Positions 44,079-53,303 of a DNA stretch of 64,000 bases are shown here, one piece after another. The translations under genes and the position numbers were made by a program. The stretch is from contig WPHV01000001.1 of the NCBI GenBank assembly GCA_009744235.1, positions 558,001-622,000 on the forward strand, read 5' to 3'. Numbering within the stretch: the first letter of the stretch is position 1; each line of letters opens with the position of its first letter. The DNA is from Gillisella vitis. Lineage in GTDB: Bacteria > Pseudomonadota > Alphaproteobacteria > Rhizobiales > Rhizobiaceae. The notes beneath the pieces are model-generated. The model was given only the letters and a program-made list of their open reading frames with translations. It was not told where the DNA came from and ran no database searches.

Positions 44079-44094
44079 AGGCAGGTAAAGCCCT

Positions 44095-46074
44095 TCACGC
44101 CCTCCGGCGCATCAGCAGGATCAGCACCGGCGCGCCGATCAGCGCCGAGACTAGGCCAGCGGCGATTTCGTAAGGGTGGACCAATGTCCGGCCAATCCAG
44201 TCGGCCATCATCATCAGCACGCCACCGATTAACACGGCACCGGTCAGTTGCGGCCCAGCGCGCAGCAATCCGGCCTCTCGGGCCAGATGCGGCGCCATCA
44301 GGCCGACGAAACTCAAGGGGCCGACCGTCAGGGTAGCCGCACCGCTGAGTGCGCCTGCCAACAGCAGCAGTAAAAGCCTGGCCGTTGCGAGCGGCACGCC
44401 GAGTGCGCCCGCAGCAGACGGCCCCAGCGGCAGCAGGTCCAGCCAGCGGCGCAGCAGGGCGACAACCACCACCAGAGCCACGGCGATGATCGTCACCGTG
44501 ATGGCACTCGTCATCGTGACATTATAGGTCGAGCCACTCATCCAGCGCATCAGGAAGGTGGCGCGGGGATCGCCGCTCGCCGCCAGCACACCGACCACGG
44601 CATCGACCATGGCGCTGAGCGCAATACCTGCCAGCAGCACCCGCTCCGGCGCAAAACCAGCCCGAGCGGCAAACAGGAAAATCACTGCCAGCACGGTCAG
44701 CGAGCCCGCCGCAGCAAAACCGAGCTGGGTGCCAAGACTTGGCGCCGCCAGAAAGAACACCGCTACCGTGACCCCGAAGGTTGCTCCGGCGCTGATGCCC
44801 AACACTTCCGGACTGGCCATTTCATTGCCGGTCAGCCGTTGCAGGATCAACCCGGCCACCGCCAGCATGGCGCCAGAAGCAAAGGCCGCCAACACCCGAG
44901 GAAAGCGCACAGGCAGAATTTCGCTGTAAAGCGAGGGGGACAGAAAAGCCCAATCGCCGACGGTACTGCGCCCGAACAGCAGCGCCATGGCAATCAGCAT
45001 CACGCCACCGATCAGCCCGACGATCAGGACCGTCCGCGTCGAGGCGAAGTGCCGAGGCTTCGGCACCCGCTCGACCATGATCCGATGCCGGGTTTTCAAC
45101 AGTGGCAGCAGCACCAGCAGCAGCGGCGAACCGAACAAGGCGGTGACGGCCCCGGTCGGCAGCATATCGCTGAATTGATCGGCAAGCAGCAGCAATGCAC
45201 TATCGGCAAAGAACAGCAAGGCCGCGCCGATCAACGTGGACCAGACCAAAAGGGCGCCGGAGCGCCGCGCTCCGGTCAGCCGGGCAAGCGTTGGCGCAAC
45301 GAGACCGATAAAGCCGATGACCCCGACCGCACTGGTGACGAAGGCCGCCAGCAGCACGGCAAGCGCGATAGCCGCCGCCCGCAGATGACCGGTCTTGACG
45401 CCGAGCGCGGTGGCTCCCGCCTCGCCCAGTTCCACCAGCGCCAGCGGCCGCAGCAGCAGCGCGGCGGCGACGGCCACCAGCCCGACCTTGGGCAGAAGCG
45501 CGAGCGGCAAGGCCCAGCTTTGCTGGGCGAGCGATCCCGCACCCCAGATGAACAGGGAGACCAGATAGCGCTCATTGAGCAGCACCAGCACGCTCGACAG
45601 CGCCCCGCACCACAGGCTGACCACCAGCCCGGACATAACCAGCGAAAACGGTGAAAATCCGCGCCTCAGCCCCATCAGCAGCACGAGGCCCGCCGCAATA
45701 GCGCTTCCGGCCAGCGCCACCATGTCACGGCCAAACCCCAGCAGGCCCGGCGACAGCAACAGCGCCAGGACGATGGCGAGATTCGCCCCGGCTGAAACCC
45801 CAAGCGTGGTTGGCGAGGCCAGCGGATTGCGCAGCACCTGCTGGAACAGCGCGCCCGACAAGGATAGTGCGCCCCCGCAAATCAACGCCATCGCCATGCG
45901 CGGCAGGGTGGCGTTGTAAAGCACGGCATAGTCGATATCGTAACCCGCATTTTCAGGCCGCGCCAGCACCGGCGCAATGCCGTGCCAGGCCATCAGGCCC
46001 CCAAGACCGGCGAGCAGCAGGGTGACGAGGAGCGGACCGAGATAGGACGGTCTGGAAGAGAACAGAATATTCAT
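44095..46074 (-). CDS. fhuB: Fe(3+)-hydroxamate ABC transporter permease FhuB, fused
   Basis: A 659-residue permease made of two FecCD/BtuC-like halves in one chain (about 1-335 and 336-659), with around 20 membrane segments. Each half has the conserved LSGALFQQVLRNPLASPTTLGVSAGA-like first block (second half: LTGNEMASPEVLGISAGA) and a late coupling region (GLVAPTLARL; GLMAPHLAREAG). Internal duplication is typical of FhuB. It moves ferric hydroxamates across the inner membrane with FhuD and FhuC. Its start overlaps the fhuD stop (ATGA) and it is the last gene of fhuC-fhuD-fhuB. Confidence 0.95.
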   Translation of the reverse strand: MNILFSSRPSYLGPLLVTLLLAGLGGLMAWHGIAPVLARPENAGYDIDYAVLYNATLPRMAMALICGGALSLSGALFQQVLRNPLASPTTLGVSAGANLAIVLALLLSPGLLGFGRDMVALAGSAIAAGLVLLMGLRRGFSPFSLVMSGLVVSLWCGALSSVLVLLNERYLVSLFIWGAGSLAQQSWALPLALLPKVGLVAVAAALLLRPLALVELGEAGATALGVKTGHLRAAAIALAVLLAAFVTSAVGVIGFIGLVAPTLARLTGARRSGALLVWSTLIGAALLFFADSALLLLADQFSDMLPTGAVTALFGSPLLLVLLPLLKTRHRIMVERVPKPRHFASTRTVLIVGLIGGVMLIAMALLFGRSTVGDWAFLSPSLYSEILPVRFPRVLAAFASGAMLAVAGLILQRLTGNEMASPEVLGISAGATFGVTVAVFFLAAPSLGTQLGFAAAGSLTVLAVIFLFAARAGFAPERVLLAGIALSAMVDAVVGVLAASGDPRATFLMRWMSGSTYNVTMTSAITVTIIAVALVVVVALLRRWLDLLPLGPSAAGALGVPLATARLLLLLLAGALSGAATLTVGPLSFVGLMAPHLAREAGLLRAGPQLTGAVLIGGVLMMMADWIGRTLVHPYEIAAGLVSALIGAPVLILLMRRRA

Positions 46075-46970
46075 GCTTGACTGTCCAGGTAATCGGTCAG
46101 CAGGCGCGCGAAGCGCATGGCTTCGACCACCATCCCGAACATCAGGGTCGAGGGCAGGACGGCGAAGCGCTCCGGCTTTGCCATCGGCAAGGCCTGCCAG
46201 AGCGGGCTTTTCGCCAAGGTCGGCATGACATCGGCGGGAACAGGCTCGAAAGCGATCAGCCGGGCGCGCGGATCGGCGATCGTCGCCAGGGTCTCGATGC
46301 CGATCAGCTCGAAACCCCAGTAATTGCCGGGCTTTTGCCAGGCATTGGTGAGGCCCAGCCGCTGGAGAACATCGTGATAGAGGCCAGGCGCCGTATAGAC
46401 CCGCACATGGCGGGCATCCATGAAATTGACCAGCGCCACCGGCGGTGCATTGAGCCGGGCAAGGCGGGCGCGGCAGGCATCGAAAAACGCATCGGCCTCG
46501 GCCAAAAAGGCCTCGGCCCTCGCCTCCAGCCGCATGACCTTGGCGAGATCCCGCGTCGCACTGTAAGAGGCCGTCAGGATATCGGTGGTGTCAGGCGCAT
46601 AGACGCTGGCGCGAAACAGCGGTGCCAAGGCTTCCAGTCGCGGTTTCAGCGGATCGTTAAAGGCGGTCGACAGGATCAGATCGGGCTTCAGGGCAATCAG
46701 CAGTTCGAAATTGACCTCCCAGGACGAGCCGAGATCGATCACACCATCCGGCATACGCGGTTCTTCCACCCATTTGTCCCAATCGGCCAGAGACGCGACC
46801 GCCAGAGGCGTGACCCCGAAGGCCAGCAGCGTCGAGGCAAGGCCGTAATCCAGGCAGACAACCCGGGCAGGCGTAGCACTCTCAGCCCGGGCAGCAGACG
46901 CCATGAACAGGCTCACACCTCCGGCCAAAAGATGGCGGCGGCTGAGCGGCAGGAAAGGATCAGCAGACAT
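46071..46970 (-). CDS. fhuD: Siderophore-binding periplasmic protein FhuD
   Basis: A 299-residue class III substrate-binding protein of the iron-siderophore type. A twin-arginine motif (SRRHLLAGG, about residues 9-17) and signal region end at ARA near 29, suggesting Tat export, known for several FhuD proteins. Family motifs are RVVCLDYGLASTLLAFGVTPLAVAS near 37-61, GVIDLGSSWEVNFELLIALKPDLILS near 75-100, and W/Y-rich pocket residues. It passes ferric hydroxamates from the outer-membrane receptor to FhuB. It overlaps fhuC (11 bp) and fhuB (4 bp). Confidence 0.93.
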   Translation of the reverse strand: MSADPFLPLSRRHLLAGGVSLFMASAARAESATPARVVCLDYGLASTLLAFGVTPLAVASLADWDKWVEEPRMPDGVIDLGSSWEVNFELLIALKPDLILSTAFNDPLKPRLEALAPLFRASVYAPDTTDILTASYSATRDLAKVMRLEARAEAFLAEADAFFDACRARLARLNAPPVALVNFMDARHVRVYTAPGLYHDVLQRLGLTNAWQKPGNYWGFELIGIETLATIADPRARLIAFEPVPADVMPTLAKSPLWQALPMAKPERFAVLPSTLMFGMVVEAMRFARLLTDYLDSQA

Positions 46971-47775
46971 AGGCGAGCGGGATCTCCAGGGCCGGATGGC
47001 GGGTGACGTCCATATCGACGCCGTAGATGGCGTTCAGCGTCTCGCGGGTCATCAGGGCCGTGGGTGAGCCCTCGGCAATCAATTGCCCGGCCTTCAGCGC
47101 ATAGAGCCGGTCGCAGAAACGGCTGGCCATGTTGATGTCATGCAGGACGATGATGACGCTCAGCCCCTTTTCCTGCGACAAGCGGCGCACCAGCGCCAGC
47201 ACCTCCATCTGATGGGCGATGTCGAGCGCCGAGGTCGGCTCATCCAGCAGCAGGCATTCGCTATCCTGCGCCACCAGCATGGCGATCCAGGCCCGCTGAC
47301 GCTCACCGCCCGACAGCGTATCCACCATGCGGTCCGCCATGGGCAGGACATGGGTGAGATCCAGCGCCTCTTCCACCTTGGCCTTATCAACCTCGGTAAA
47401 CCGGCCAAGCGCGCCATGCCAGGGATAGCGTCCGCAGGCCACCAGTTCGCGCACCGTCATGCCATGGGCCGCCGTGACGTCCTGCGGCAGATAGGCAACC
47501 TTGCGGGCAAAATCGCGCGCGCCAAGCGCACCGGCATCCGCCCCGGCAAAATGGATCGTCCCGGATGTCAGGCTTTGCTGGCGGGCGAGAAGCTTCAGCA
47601 ATGTGGATTTGCCCGAGCCGTTATGGCCGACCAGGCCGGAAATCTCACCCTTGCGAAAACCGATTGACACATCCCGCAACAAGGCCCGGCCATCGACGGT
47701 GAAACCAAGCGCCTGCGTTTCGAAAATCATCCCTGCCTTATCAGCAGCCTGGATGTTACGATGTTCGCTCGCCAT
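46960..47775 (-). CDS. fhuC: Fe(3+)-hydroxamate ABC transporter ATP-binding protein FhuC
   Basis: A 271-residue iron-siderophore ATPase. Walker A GHNGSGKST is near residues 49-57, the Q-loop in AYLPQDVTAAHGMTV, the signature LSGGERQRAWIAM near 147-159, Walker B LLLDEPTSALD, and the H-loop in VLHDINMASR. The ATG at 47775 follows GAGGAT; an extension to 47844 would include an iron-box region and is unlikely. It is the first gene of fhuCDB and divergent from the AraC regulator. A TGA-N9-TCA box is at 47829-47843 in the gap. Confidence 0.94.
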   Translation of the reverse strand: MASEHRNIQAADKAGMIFETQALGFTVDGRALLRDVSIGFRKGEISGLVGHNGSGKSTLLKLLARQQSLTSGTIHFAGADAGALGARDFARKVAYLPQDVTAAHGMTVRELVACGRYPWHGALGRFTEVDKAKVEEALDLTHVLPMADRMVDTLSGGERQRAWIAMLVAQDSECLLLDEPTSALDIAHQMEVLALVRRLSQEKGLSVIIVLHDINMASRFCDRLYALKAGQLIAEGSPTALMTRETLNAIYGVDMDVTRHPALEIPLAYVC

Positions 47776-47828
47776 CAAAGATCCTCTAATACAAGGTGCC
47801 ACCAAGCTTGAACTGGATGGATAAAACA

Positions 47829-47843
47829 TGATAATAAAAATCA
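47829..47843. promoter_or_regulatory. Candidate RirA iron-responsive operator (TGA-N9-TCA)
   Basis: TGATAATAAAAATCA has the TGA-N9-TCA form of the iron-responsive operator bound by RirA in rhizobia. It lies 54 bp upstream of the fhuC start, in the divergent gap with the AraC regulator. Iron repression of fhuCDB is inferred. The short consensus occurs by chance, so the position is the main support. Confidence 0.55.
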
Positions 47844-47928
47844 ACTATACACAGTCTTGCCGGTTCGCAAGTGTGTTTTCAACACAGTTTTGCCCATCGC
47901 CCGCACGTCACTTGTCCCGGATTGGCCA

Positions 47929-48828
47929 ATGTCCTACCTGCCCCGCATGATCAGCAAGATCGACGGACTATCCGTCTCCTCCGGCCTGCACCGGCGTTAC
48001 TGGAACGGCATGGTCGCCGATCTCTGGTCGGTGGATTGTCAAAGTGATGCGGGCGGCCAGTATGTCAGCAACGATCCGCGCCTGTTCATTCTATTGGACG
48101 CCGCAGGCGAGGATGGGGCCGATCTCAGCATGGCTGAAGGCGGTGGCAAGCAGATTTCCGGAGCGATTGCCAGGGCGGCCCATTTCATTCCAGCCGGGCT
48201 GGAAATGTCAACCGCGATCACCGGCGTCAAAAGCCTGCGGCATCTGGATCTGCATTTCGATGCCGACATCTTGCTGCGCCGGTTGGGCGAGGATGCCGGG
48301 CTGGCGGCTTTGCACCAGCCACGCTACCTCCTTGATGATCCCCGGCTGCTGGCCCTGGCCGAACTGATCGCCGCCGATGTCGCCAATCCGCAGCCCCTGC
48401 ACGACCTCTACGGCGATGGGCTGGTCAGCGCTCTGCTGATCGACGTGCTGAACATTCACCCAACCCCTGCGCGCCAACTGCCCCACCGGAAGCGCAGCAA
48501 GCTGGCCGCCTGGCAACTGCGCCGGGTTTGCGATTTCATCGAGGCCCATTGCCTGCGCACCATCAGGCTAGAGGAATTGGCCGGACTGGCGGGCCTGTCA
48601 CCCACCTATTTCAGCCACGCTTTCAAAGCCTCTACCGGCCTGTCGCCGCATCAATGGCAGATGAAGGCGCGGATCGAAACGGTCAAGCAACGGCTGCGCG
48701 ACCCCGCCGTGCCGCTGACAGTGATCGCGGCTGAAACCGGCTTTGCCGATGCCGCCCACTTTGCCCGCAGCTTTCGCCGCGCCGTCGGTCTGTCGCCGTC
48801 CGAATGGCGACGGGTCCGGCTCAATTGA
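47929..48828 (+). CDS. AraC-family regulator of siderophore uptake
   Basis: A 299-residue AraC-type activator. The C-terminal DNA-binding domain (about 195-299) has two helix-turn-helix parts: RLEELAGLAGLSPTYFSHAFK near 216-236 and PLTVIAAETGFADAAHFARSFRR near 264-286, ending in GLSPSEWRRVR. The N-terminal ligand part has no sequence match I recognise. By position between fhuCDB and a TonB receptor, it resembles siderophore-responsive AraC activators. The ATG at 47929 is preferred to a TTG at 47857; a second ATG at 47947 is possible. It may respond to imported siderophore and activate fhu genes and the receptor. Confidence 0.9.
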   Translation: MSYLPRMISKIDGLSVSSGLHRRYWNGMVADLWSVDCQSDAGGQYVSNDPRLFILLDAAGEDGADLSMAEGGGKQISGAIARAAHFIPAGLEMSTAITGVKSLRHLDLHFDADILLRRLGEDAGLAALHQPRYLLDDPRLLALAELIAADVANPQPLHDLYGDGLVSALLIDVLNIHPTPARQLPHRKRSKLAAWQLRRVCDFIEAHCLRTIRLEELAGLAGLSPTYFSHAFKASTGLSPHQWQMKARIETVKQRLRDPAVPLTVIAAETGFADAAHFARSFRRAVGLSPSEWRRVRLN

Positions 48829-48961
48829 GTTGGCTGGGGAGTTCACCCTGCCCGGTTCGGCAATCGCTGTGCAATACCCGTTAAAATTCTGTGCGGCGGG
48901 ACACGGTTTGCCCAAATCCGTTCAAGCCTTCCATGCTTCAGACAAGCACGACGGAAATACA

Positions 48962-48976
48962 TGAATTAATCAGTCA
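48962..48976. promoter_or_regulatory. Candidate RirA iron-responsive operator upstream of receptor gene
   Basis: TGAATTAATCAGTCA fits TGA-N9-TCA and lies 48 bp upstream of the TonB-dependent receptor start at 49024. With the box at the fhuC promoter it suggests joint iron control. The rest of the 195-bp gap (48829-49023) shows no other motif. Confidence 0.5.
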
Positions 48977-49023
48977 TCATTTGAAATTCATGCCCGGCGG
49001 GGCATTGGCAATGGGGTGATGAC

Positions 49024-51249
49024 ATGGGGACGGCATTGGTTCAGGCACGGAAAACAGATGGGCAAGATCGCTCAAACCGGCATCGCGCCGCCTTGCTGGC
49101 AGGGATTGCCCTACAGACGCTATGCCTGCCGGGCCTTGTCCATGCGCAGGACGCCACCACGCAATTGTCGACCATCACCGTCGAAGGCAAGAGCGAAACC
49201 GCAACTGGCCCGGTTGATGGCTATGTCGCCAAGCGCACCTCGACAGGCTCCAAATCCGATACGCCGATCACGCAAGTGCCGCAATCGGTCTCGGTGATCG
49301 GCACCGCCGAAATGGCGGATCGCGGCGTCACCAACAAGGTTGATGAGGCGCTGCGCTATACATCTGGCGTCTATACCCAGCCATTCGGTGCCGATGGCGA
49401 CACCAACTGGATGTATATCCGTGGCTTCGAGGCCACCCAGACCGGCAGTTTCCTCGATGGCCTGAACCTGTGGAGCTACGGTTTCGGCGGGTTTCTGGTG
49501 GACCCTGTCGTGCTGGAGCGGGTGGAAGTGCTGAAAGGCCCGGCCTCCGTTCTCTATGGCGGCTCCAATCCGGGCGGCATCGTCAACATGGTCGGCAAGC
49601 GTCCGACGGGGGAAAAATTTCTCACCACCGAAGTTGGTATCAACAATTATGGCAATGCCTTCCTGACCTTCGATACCGGCGACACTATCAAGGACAGCGA
49701 TGTCAGCTACCGGGTCACCGGCAAGATCGCCGGTGGCGACAAGTCTGCCGATTACGCCCATGATTTCCGTGGCGTGATCATGCCGCAAATTACCTGGGCT
49801 CCGGATGACGGCACCAAGCTGAATGTCTATGCCTATTATTCCTATCTCGACCAGACCTCCGGCACCAATGGCTTCCTGCCCTATGTCGGCACGGTGGAGA
49901 AAGCCTCCTTCGGACGGATCGACCGGGACGCCTATTATGGTGAGCCGGGGAGCGACTACAGCTATTCGCGCCAGACCATGGTGGGTACGGATTTCAGCCA
50001 CGAACTGGAAAACGGCTGGACGTTTTCGCAAACCGCCCGTTATTCCTACCTCAACAAGGCCGAGAACACGCCCTATACCTATGGCTATTACGACCCGGCC
50101 ACCGGCAGCAATTATCTCTCGGAACCGACAAGCAGCGATGCCTACCTGACACGGCTCGGCTTCAGCCACCATACCGAGGTAAATTCCTTTGCCATCGACA
50201 ATCACCTGAACGGCGAGGTCGAGACCGGCGCGCTGAAGCATGACGTAACATTGGGTGTGGATTACAAATTCTACCAGCTCGACCAGGTACAGGCCAGCAC
50301 CACCGATACGCCGATCAGCGCCACCGATCCGGTCTATGGCACCACCCAGCCCGCCAATTCGGTCTATCTCAACCAGATCCTGCGCCAGAACCAGATCGGC
50401 GGCTATGTGCAGGATCAGATCCATTTCGGTGGCGGCTTTATCGCCACGCTGAACGGCCGTTACGACTATGTCTATACGACGTCCAACGACCGCACCGCCA
50501 GCAATGCCGACTATGACAGCAGTGAGAGTGCGGCAAGCGGTCGGGCGGGCCTCGCCTATCAATTCGACAATGGGTTGACGCCCTATGTCAGCGTCGCCAG
50601 CTTCTTCAACCCGCAGATCGGCGTTACCCAGGGCGATCCGCTGAAGGCGGAAAAAGGCGAGCAGTATGAAGCCGGTATCAAATACGAGCCGAGCTTCTTT
50701 CCGGGCATGATCACCGCCTCGGTCTTCCAGATTGACAAGAAGAACTGGACCGTGACCGATCCGCTCACCTTTCTCTCCACCCAGATCGGCGAGGTGCGCT
50801 CGCGCGGATTCGAACTGGAAGGCAAGGTGGAGCTGAATGCCGATTGGAAGGCGCTGGCCTCCTTCACCTATCAGGATCTGGAAATCCTCGAACATGCCGA
50901 TACATCGCTGATCGGCAATTCACCCTATCTCGTTCCGAAAATGCTGGCCTCGGCCTGGCTGGATTACGCGATACCCACCACCGTTCTGGCCGGAAAACTC
51001 GAGGGCTTCAGCCTGGGCGGTGGCATTCGCTACCAGGGCGAAAGCTGGGCCGATTACGCCAATACCAAAAAAGTGCCTGACGCGGTGCTGTTCGATGCCG
51101 CCATCCGCTACAAGAAAGACGACTGGGGTGCAGCGCTCTCCGTCACCAACCTGTTCGACAAGCAATATGTCTCCGGCTGCCAGGGCACGCTGACCTGCGG
51201 CTACGGCGAAGGCCGCACGGTAACGCTGAAGATTTCAAAAAGCTGGTAA
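49024..51249 (+). CDS. TonB-dependent siderophore receptor, ferrichrome type
   Basis: A 741-residue outer-membrane receptor. The signal peptide ends near residue 41 (VHA). The TonB box is in LSTITVEGK at about 49-57. The plug (about 75-180) has QVPQSVSVIG, YIRGFEATQ and LERVEVLKGPASVLYGGSNPGG. The barrel has 22 predicted strands and ends in aromatic W (LKISKSW). The FhuA-like pattern and the neighbouring fhuCDB suggest ferric hydroxamates such as ferrichrome. Its N-terminal segment (LSTITVxGK, GSKxDTPI) closely matches the receptor at 39538. A GC hairpin follows at 51270-51292. Confidence 0.95.
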   Translation: MGTALVQARKTDGQDRSNRHRAALLAGIALQTLCLPGLVHAQDATTQLSTITVEGKSETATGPVDGYVAKRTSTGSKSDTPITQVPQSVSVIGTAEMADRGVTNKVDEALRYTSGVYTQPFGADGDTNWMYIRGFEATQTGSFLDGLNLWSYGFGGFLVDPVVLERVEVLKGPASVLYGGSNPGGIVNMVGKRPTGEKFLTTEVGINNYGNAFLTFDTGDTIKDSDVSYRVTGKIAGGDKSADYAHDFRGVIMPQITWAPDDGTKLNVYAYYSYLDQTSGTNGFLPYVGTVEKASFGRIDRDAYYGEPGSDYSYSRQTMVGTDFSHELENGWTFSQTARYSYLNKAENTPYTYGYYDPATGSNYLSEPTSSDAYLTRLGFSHHTEVNSFAIDNHLNGEVETGALKHDVTLGVDYKFYQLDQVQASTTDTPISATDPVYGTTQPANSVYLNQILRQNQIGGYVQDQIHFGGGFIATLNGRYDYVYTTSNDRTASNADYDSSESAASGRAGLAYQFDNGLTPYVSVASFFNPQIGVTQGDPLKAEKGEQYEAGIKYEPSFFPGMITASVFQIDKKNWTVTDPLTFLSTQIGEVRSRGFELEGKVELNADWKALASFTYQDLEILEHADTSLIGNSPYLVPKMLASAWLDYAIPTTVLAGKLEGFSLGGGIRYQGESWADYANTKKVPDAVLFDAAIRYKKDDWGAALSVTNLFDKQYVSGCQGTLTCGYGEGRTVTLKISKSW

Positions 51250-51269
51250 GGCTATCAACAAGCCTATCG

Positions 51270-51292
51270 CGCCGCCTGCATCCCAGGCGGCG
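51270..51292. terminator. Bidirectional GC hairpin between convergent genes
   Basis: CGCCGCCTG (51270-51278) and CAGGCGGCG (51284-51292) form a perfect 9-bp stem with a 5-nt loop in the 48-bp gap between the receptor gene and the convergent lipoprotein gene. No T-run follows on the plus strand, so its efficiency is uncertain. Confidence 0.6.
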
Positions 51293-51297
51293 TTGGA

Positions 51298-52023
51298 TTA
51301 TCGCAACAGATCAAGATTGCGGCTGGTGACTGAGCGGATCGACAGGGTCCGCATCAGATCTGCCAATTGCTCCGGCTTCGCCTTGGCGTCGCAATAGCGA
51401 AGCGTCACCCGCACCGGCAGTTCCAGTTCGGATTTATCGGACAGGCTGACCGCAGTCTTGAAGGCGCGCGGGTCCTTCACCGCCTGCCAGGCATAGACGC
51501 AGGCGCCGCCGCTCTTGCCGAGCGTGCCGGTGGCAACCCCGAATTGCCCATAGCCGTTCTGATGAATGGCGGTGTCGGTCACCATTTTGACACCGGGAAA
51601 CAGTTTCTTGATCGACCCGGGCGCTTCATCATTCATCGCCGTCTGGCGAAAACGGTCGCTGTCGGCAAGCCCGATTTCGATTGCCAGGCTATTTTCACCA
51701 AGCTTGCCGGCGGTGGGGTACAACAGGGTCTGGAAAGCCGAGGCCGGTTCGATGCGATGACGATTGCCCGTGATCGGCGCCGTCAGGCCAGAGAGCTTCA
51801 GCATCGCCACTTCGGGCGCGCCCTTTTCCACAGCCTGTGTCTTTGCCGCCAGCGGCTTATTCTTGGAAATCGACCCTGTTGAGTTGGGATCGATACCAGC
51901 CACGCAGGAAGACGCCGCCAAGGCGATGCCAAACATCGACAAGAGCGTTCCGACACGTCGTAAGTTTGGATTTGCGGCAGGGACGCTACCCTTGCCGGGA
52001 CATTGGTCATCTGTGGTTTTCAT
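51298..52023 (-). CDS. Putative lipoprotein of unknown function
   Basis: A 241-residue protein. A hydrophobic stretch at about 25-39 ends in AASSC (Cys40), a weak lipobox, so it is probably anchored to a membrane. The mature part has RIEPASAFQTLLYPTAGKLG near 91-110, a Cys pair (GGACVYAW and RYCDAK) and GIDPNSTGSISKNK in the linker. The pair of cysteines might form a disulfide. I do not recognise the family; some cellulose-biosynthesis or surface lipoproteins of rhizobia are similar in size. The gap 52024-52334 upstream (311 bp) holds no gene and separates it from the divergent transglycosylase gene. Confidence 0.7.
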   Translation of the reverse strand: MKTTDDQCPGKGSVPAANPNLRRVGTLLSMFGIALAASSCVAGIDPNSTGSISKNKPLAAKTQAVEKGAPEVAMLKLSGLTAPITGNRHRIEPASAFQTLLYPTAGKLGENSLAIEIGLADSDRFRQTAMNDEAPGSIKKLFPGVKMVTDTAIHQNGYGQFGVATGTLGKSGGACVYAWQAVKDPRAFKTAVSLSDKSELELPVRVTLRYCDAKAKPEQLADLMRTLSIRSVTSRNLDLLR

Positions 52024-52334
52024 AGCCGTTTACCTCGTCAAACCCATCCTACCGTATCATTTCTTAAATCAGGATTGATTTAGGGCGAAATAATCCGATC
52101 AGTCGTTTTGTGCCGCGTCCTCGCATCGTCTGCAAGACGGGCAGCGTGGTTGTTGCCGCAAGCTTTAGTGATCGAAGTGTTAACGAAATATTAAGACGAG
52201 GAGGCCGACTGTCTCATGCTGCAACAACAAAGGTTGCAGGCCAAAACCCATGACTATCCCCGGCAAATGAAATGAAAACTTTTCGTTAAATTTTAGCGAA
52301 TACAATGAGGGGTGATAGAAGAGGTATTATTGTA

Positions 52335-52910
52335 ATGCGTAGAATCCTCATCATCGCCCTCTTGCTGGCTTTGGCAAGCTGCGCCCGGCCGCCCAGCCAG
52401 ATCCGCAACGCCTGCGCGATCTTCGAGCAGAAGGACGGGGCCTTTGAAAACTGGAAACGCGCCGCCCGCTCGGTGGAGCGCGAATACGGCGTTCCGGTAC
52501 CAATTCTGCTGGCCACCATCTATACCGAATCCAGCTTCCGTGCCCGCGCCCGGCCACCCAGGCGCTACATTCTCGGCTTCATTCCATGGAAGCGGATCTC
52601 GACTGCCTATGGCTATTCGCAGGCATTGGACGGCACCTGGGACCGCTATCAGCGTGAAACGGGTCGTTACCTTGCCCGGCGCACCAATTTCGGCGACGCC
52701 GTACGCTTCATCGGCTGGTATCACTACCAAAGCCACCTGCGCAACGGCATCCCCTTCAGCAGTCCCTATAACATCTATCTGGCCTACCATTCCGGCCAGG
52801 ACGGTTACCGGCGAGGCGCTTACCGCGCCCGGCCTGAGGCCTTGGCCGGCGCCAAACGCTTTGCTGCCATCACCGCCGTTTACGAGCAGCAGCTGCGCCG
52901 CTGCCCGTGA
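52335..52910 (+). CDS. Lytic transglycosylase-like lipoprotein
   Basis: A 191-residue SLT-type transglycosylase. The signal peptide ends in the lipobox LASC (Cys16), so it is probably an envelope lipoprotein. The SLT domain occupies about 40-190. The catalytic Glu is Glu65 in YTESSF, followed by RYILGFIPWKRISTAYGYSQ (the GxxQ block) and NIYLAYHSGQDGY near 146-158. Such enzymes cleave peptidoglycan between MurNAc and GlcNAc. The ATG at 52335 follows AGAGG. It is monocistronic and divergent from the lipoprotein gene. Confidence 0.9.
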   Translation: MRRILIIALLLALASCARPPSQIRNACAIFEQKDGAFENWKRAARSVEREYGVPVPILLATIYTESSFRARARPPRRYILGFIPWKRISTAYGYSQALDGTWDRYQRETGRYLARRTNFGDAVRFIGWYHYQSHLRNGIPFSSPYNIYLAYHSGQDGYRRGAYRARPEALAGAKRFAAITAVYEQQLRRCP

Positions 52911-53008
52911 GGCGCAGTGTTATCTGCGCAAGCGTTCTGAAGAGAATACGTTCGGGGCCGCAATGCGTGTAAAATAGTAACACGACGCAAACGTTTTATA
53001 TACCGCTT

Positions 53009-53056
53009 ACCCCCATCTACCCTGCCGGGTATCTCCCTCTCATGGGGGGGGAGATC
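53009..53056. repeat. Solitary arm of 180-bp inverted-repeat family
   Basis: CTTACCCCCATCTACCCTG-type sequence with CTCATGGGGGGGGAGAT matches the left arm of the element at 33384-33428. A degenerate right-arm-like stretch with GATCTCCCCC lies near 53148-53180. It is probably a decayed copy in the 595-bp gap (52911-53505), which contains no gene. Confidence 0.6.
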
Positions 53057-53244
53057 GGACAGGCGTAGCCGTTCGCTTCAACGGACAACATTGCGATTTC
53101 CGATATCTTTAAAGCGTGAATGTGACATGACAAGCCCATCCGTTGCCGATCTCCCCCGAGGTGAGTCAGGAAGAGGTGGCGCAAACGAACAATTGATTCC
53201 ATGGAAAGATTGTACTGACGAACGCCCTGTGCCGTGCGCCGAAA

Positions 53245-53290
53245 GCATCGGACCGAAAAGTGGGAACCGGTTTTCGGATAAACCCGATGC
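53245..53290. repeat. 46-nt rhizobial palindrome, GCATCGG..CCGATGC
   Basis: GCATCGGACCGAAAAGTGG... and ...GGATAAACCCGATGC pair over a 46-nt unit with internal GAACCGGTTTTC. A reverse-oriented relative is at 16161-16206. It is preceded by GTGCCGTGCGCC, a remnant of the ACAGCGCC family. Confidence 0.75.
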
Positions 53291-53303
53291 GTAAACAAAA
53301 ACT

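Noticed and set aside
49120..50895. A 591-codon minus-strand frame
   Set aside because: It is antisense to the TonB receptor barrel; the pattern of alternating residues is a shadow of the barrel strands.
53017..53298. A 93-codon minus-strand frame
   Set aside because: It translates palindromic repeats (ending MRGRYPAG, as other copies of the repeat do) and is not a gene.
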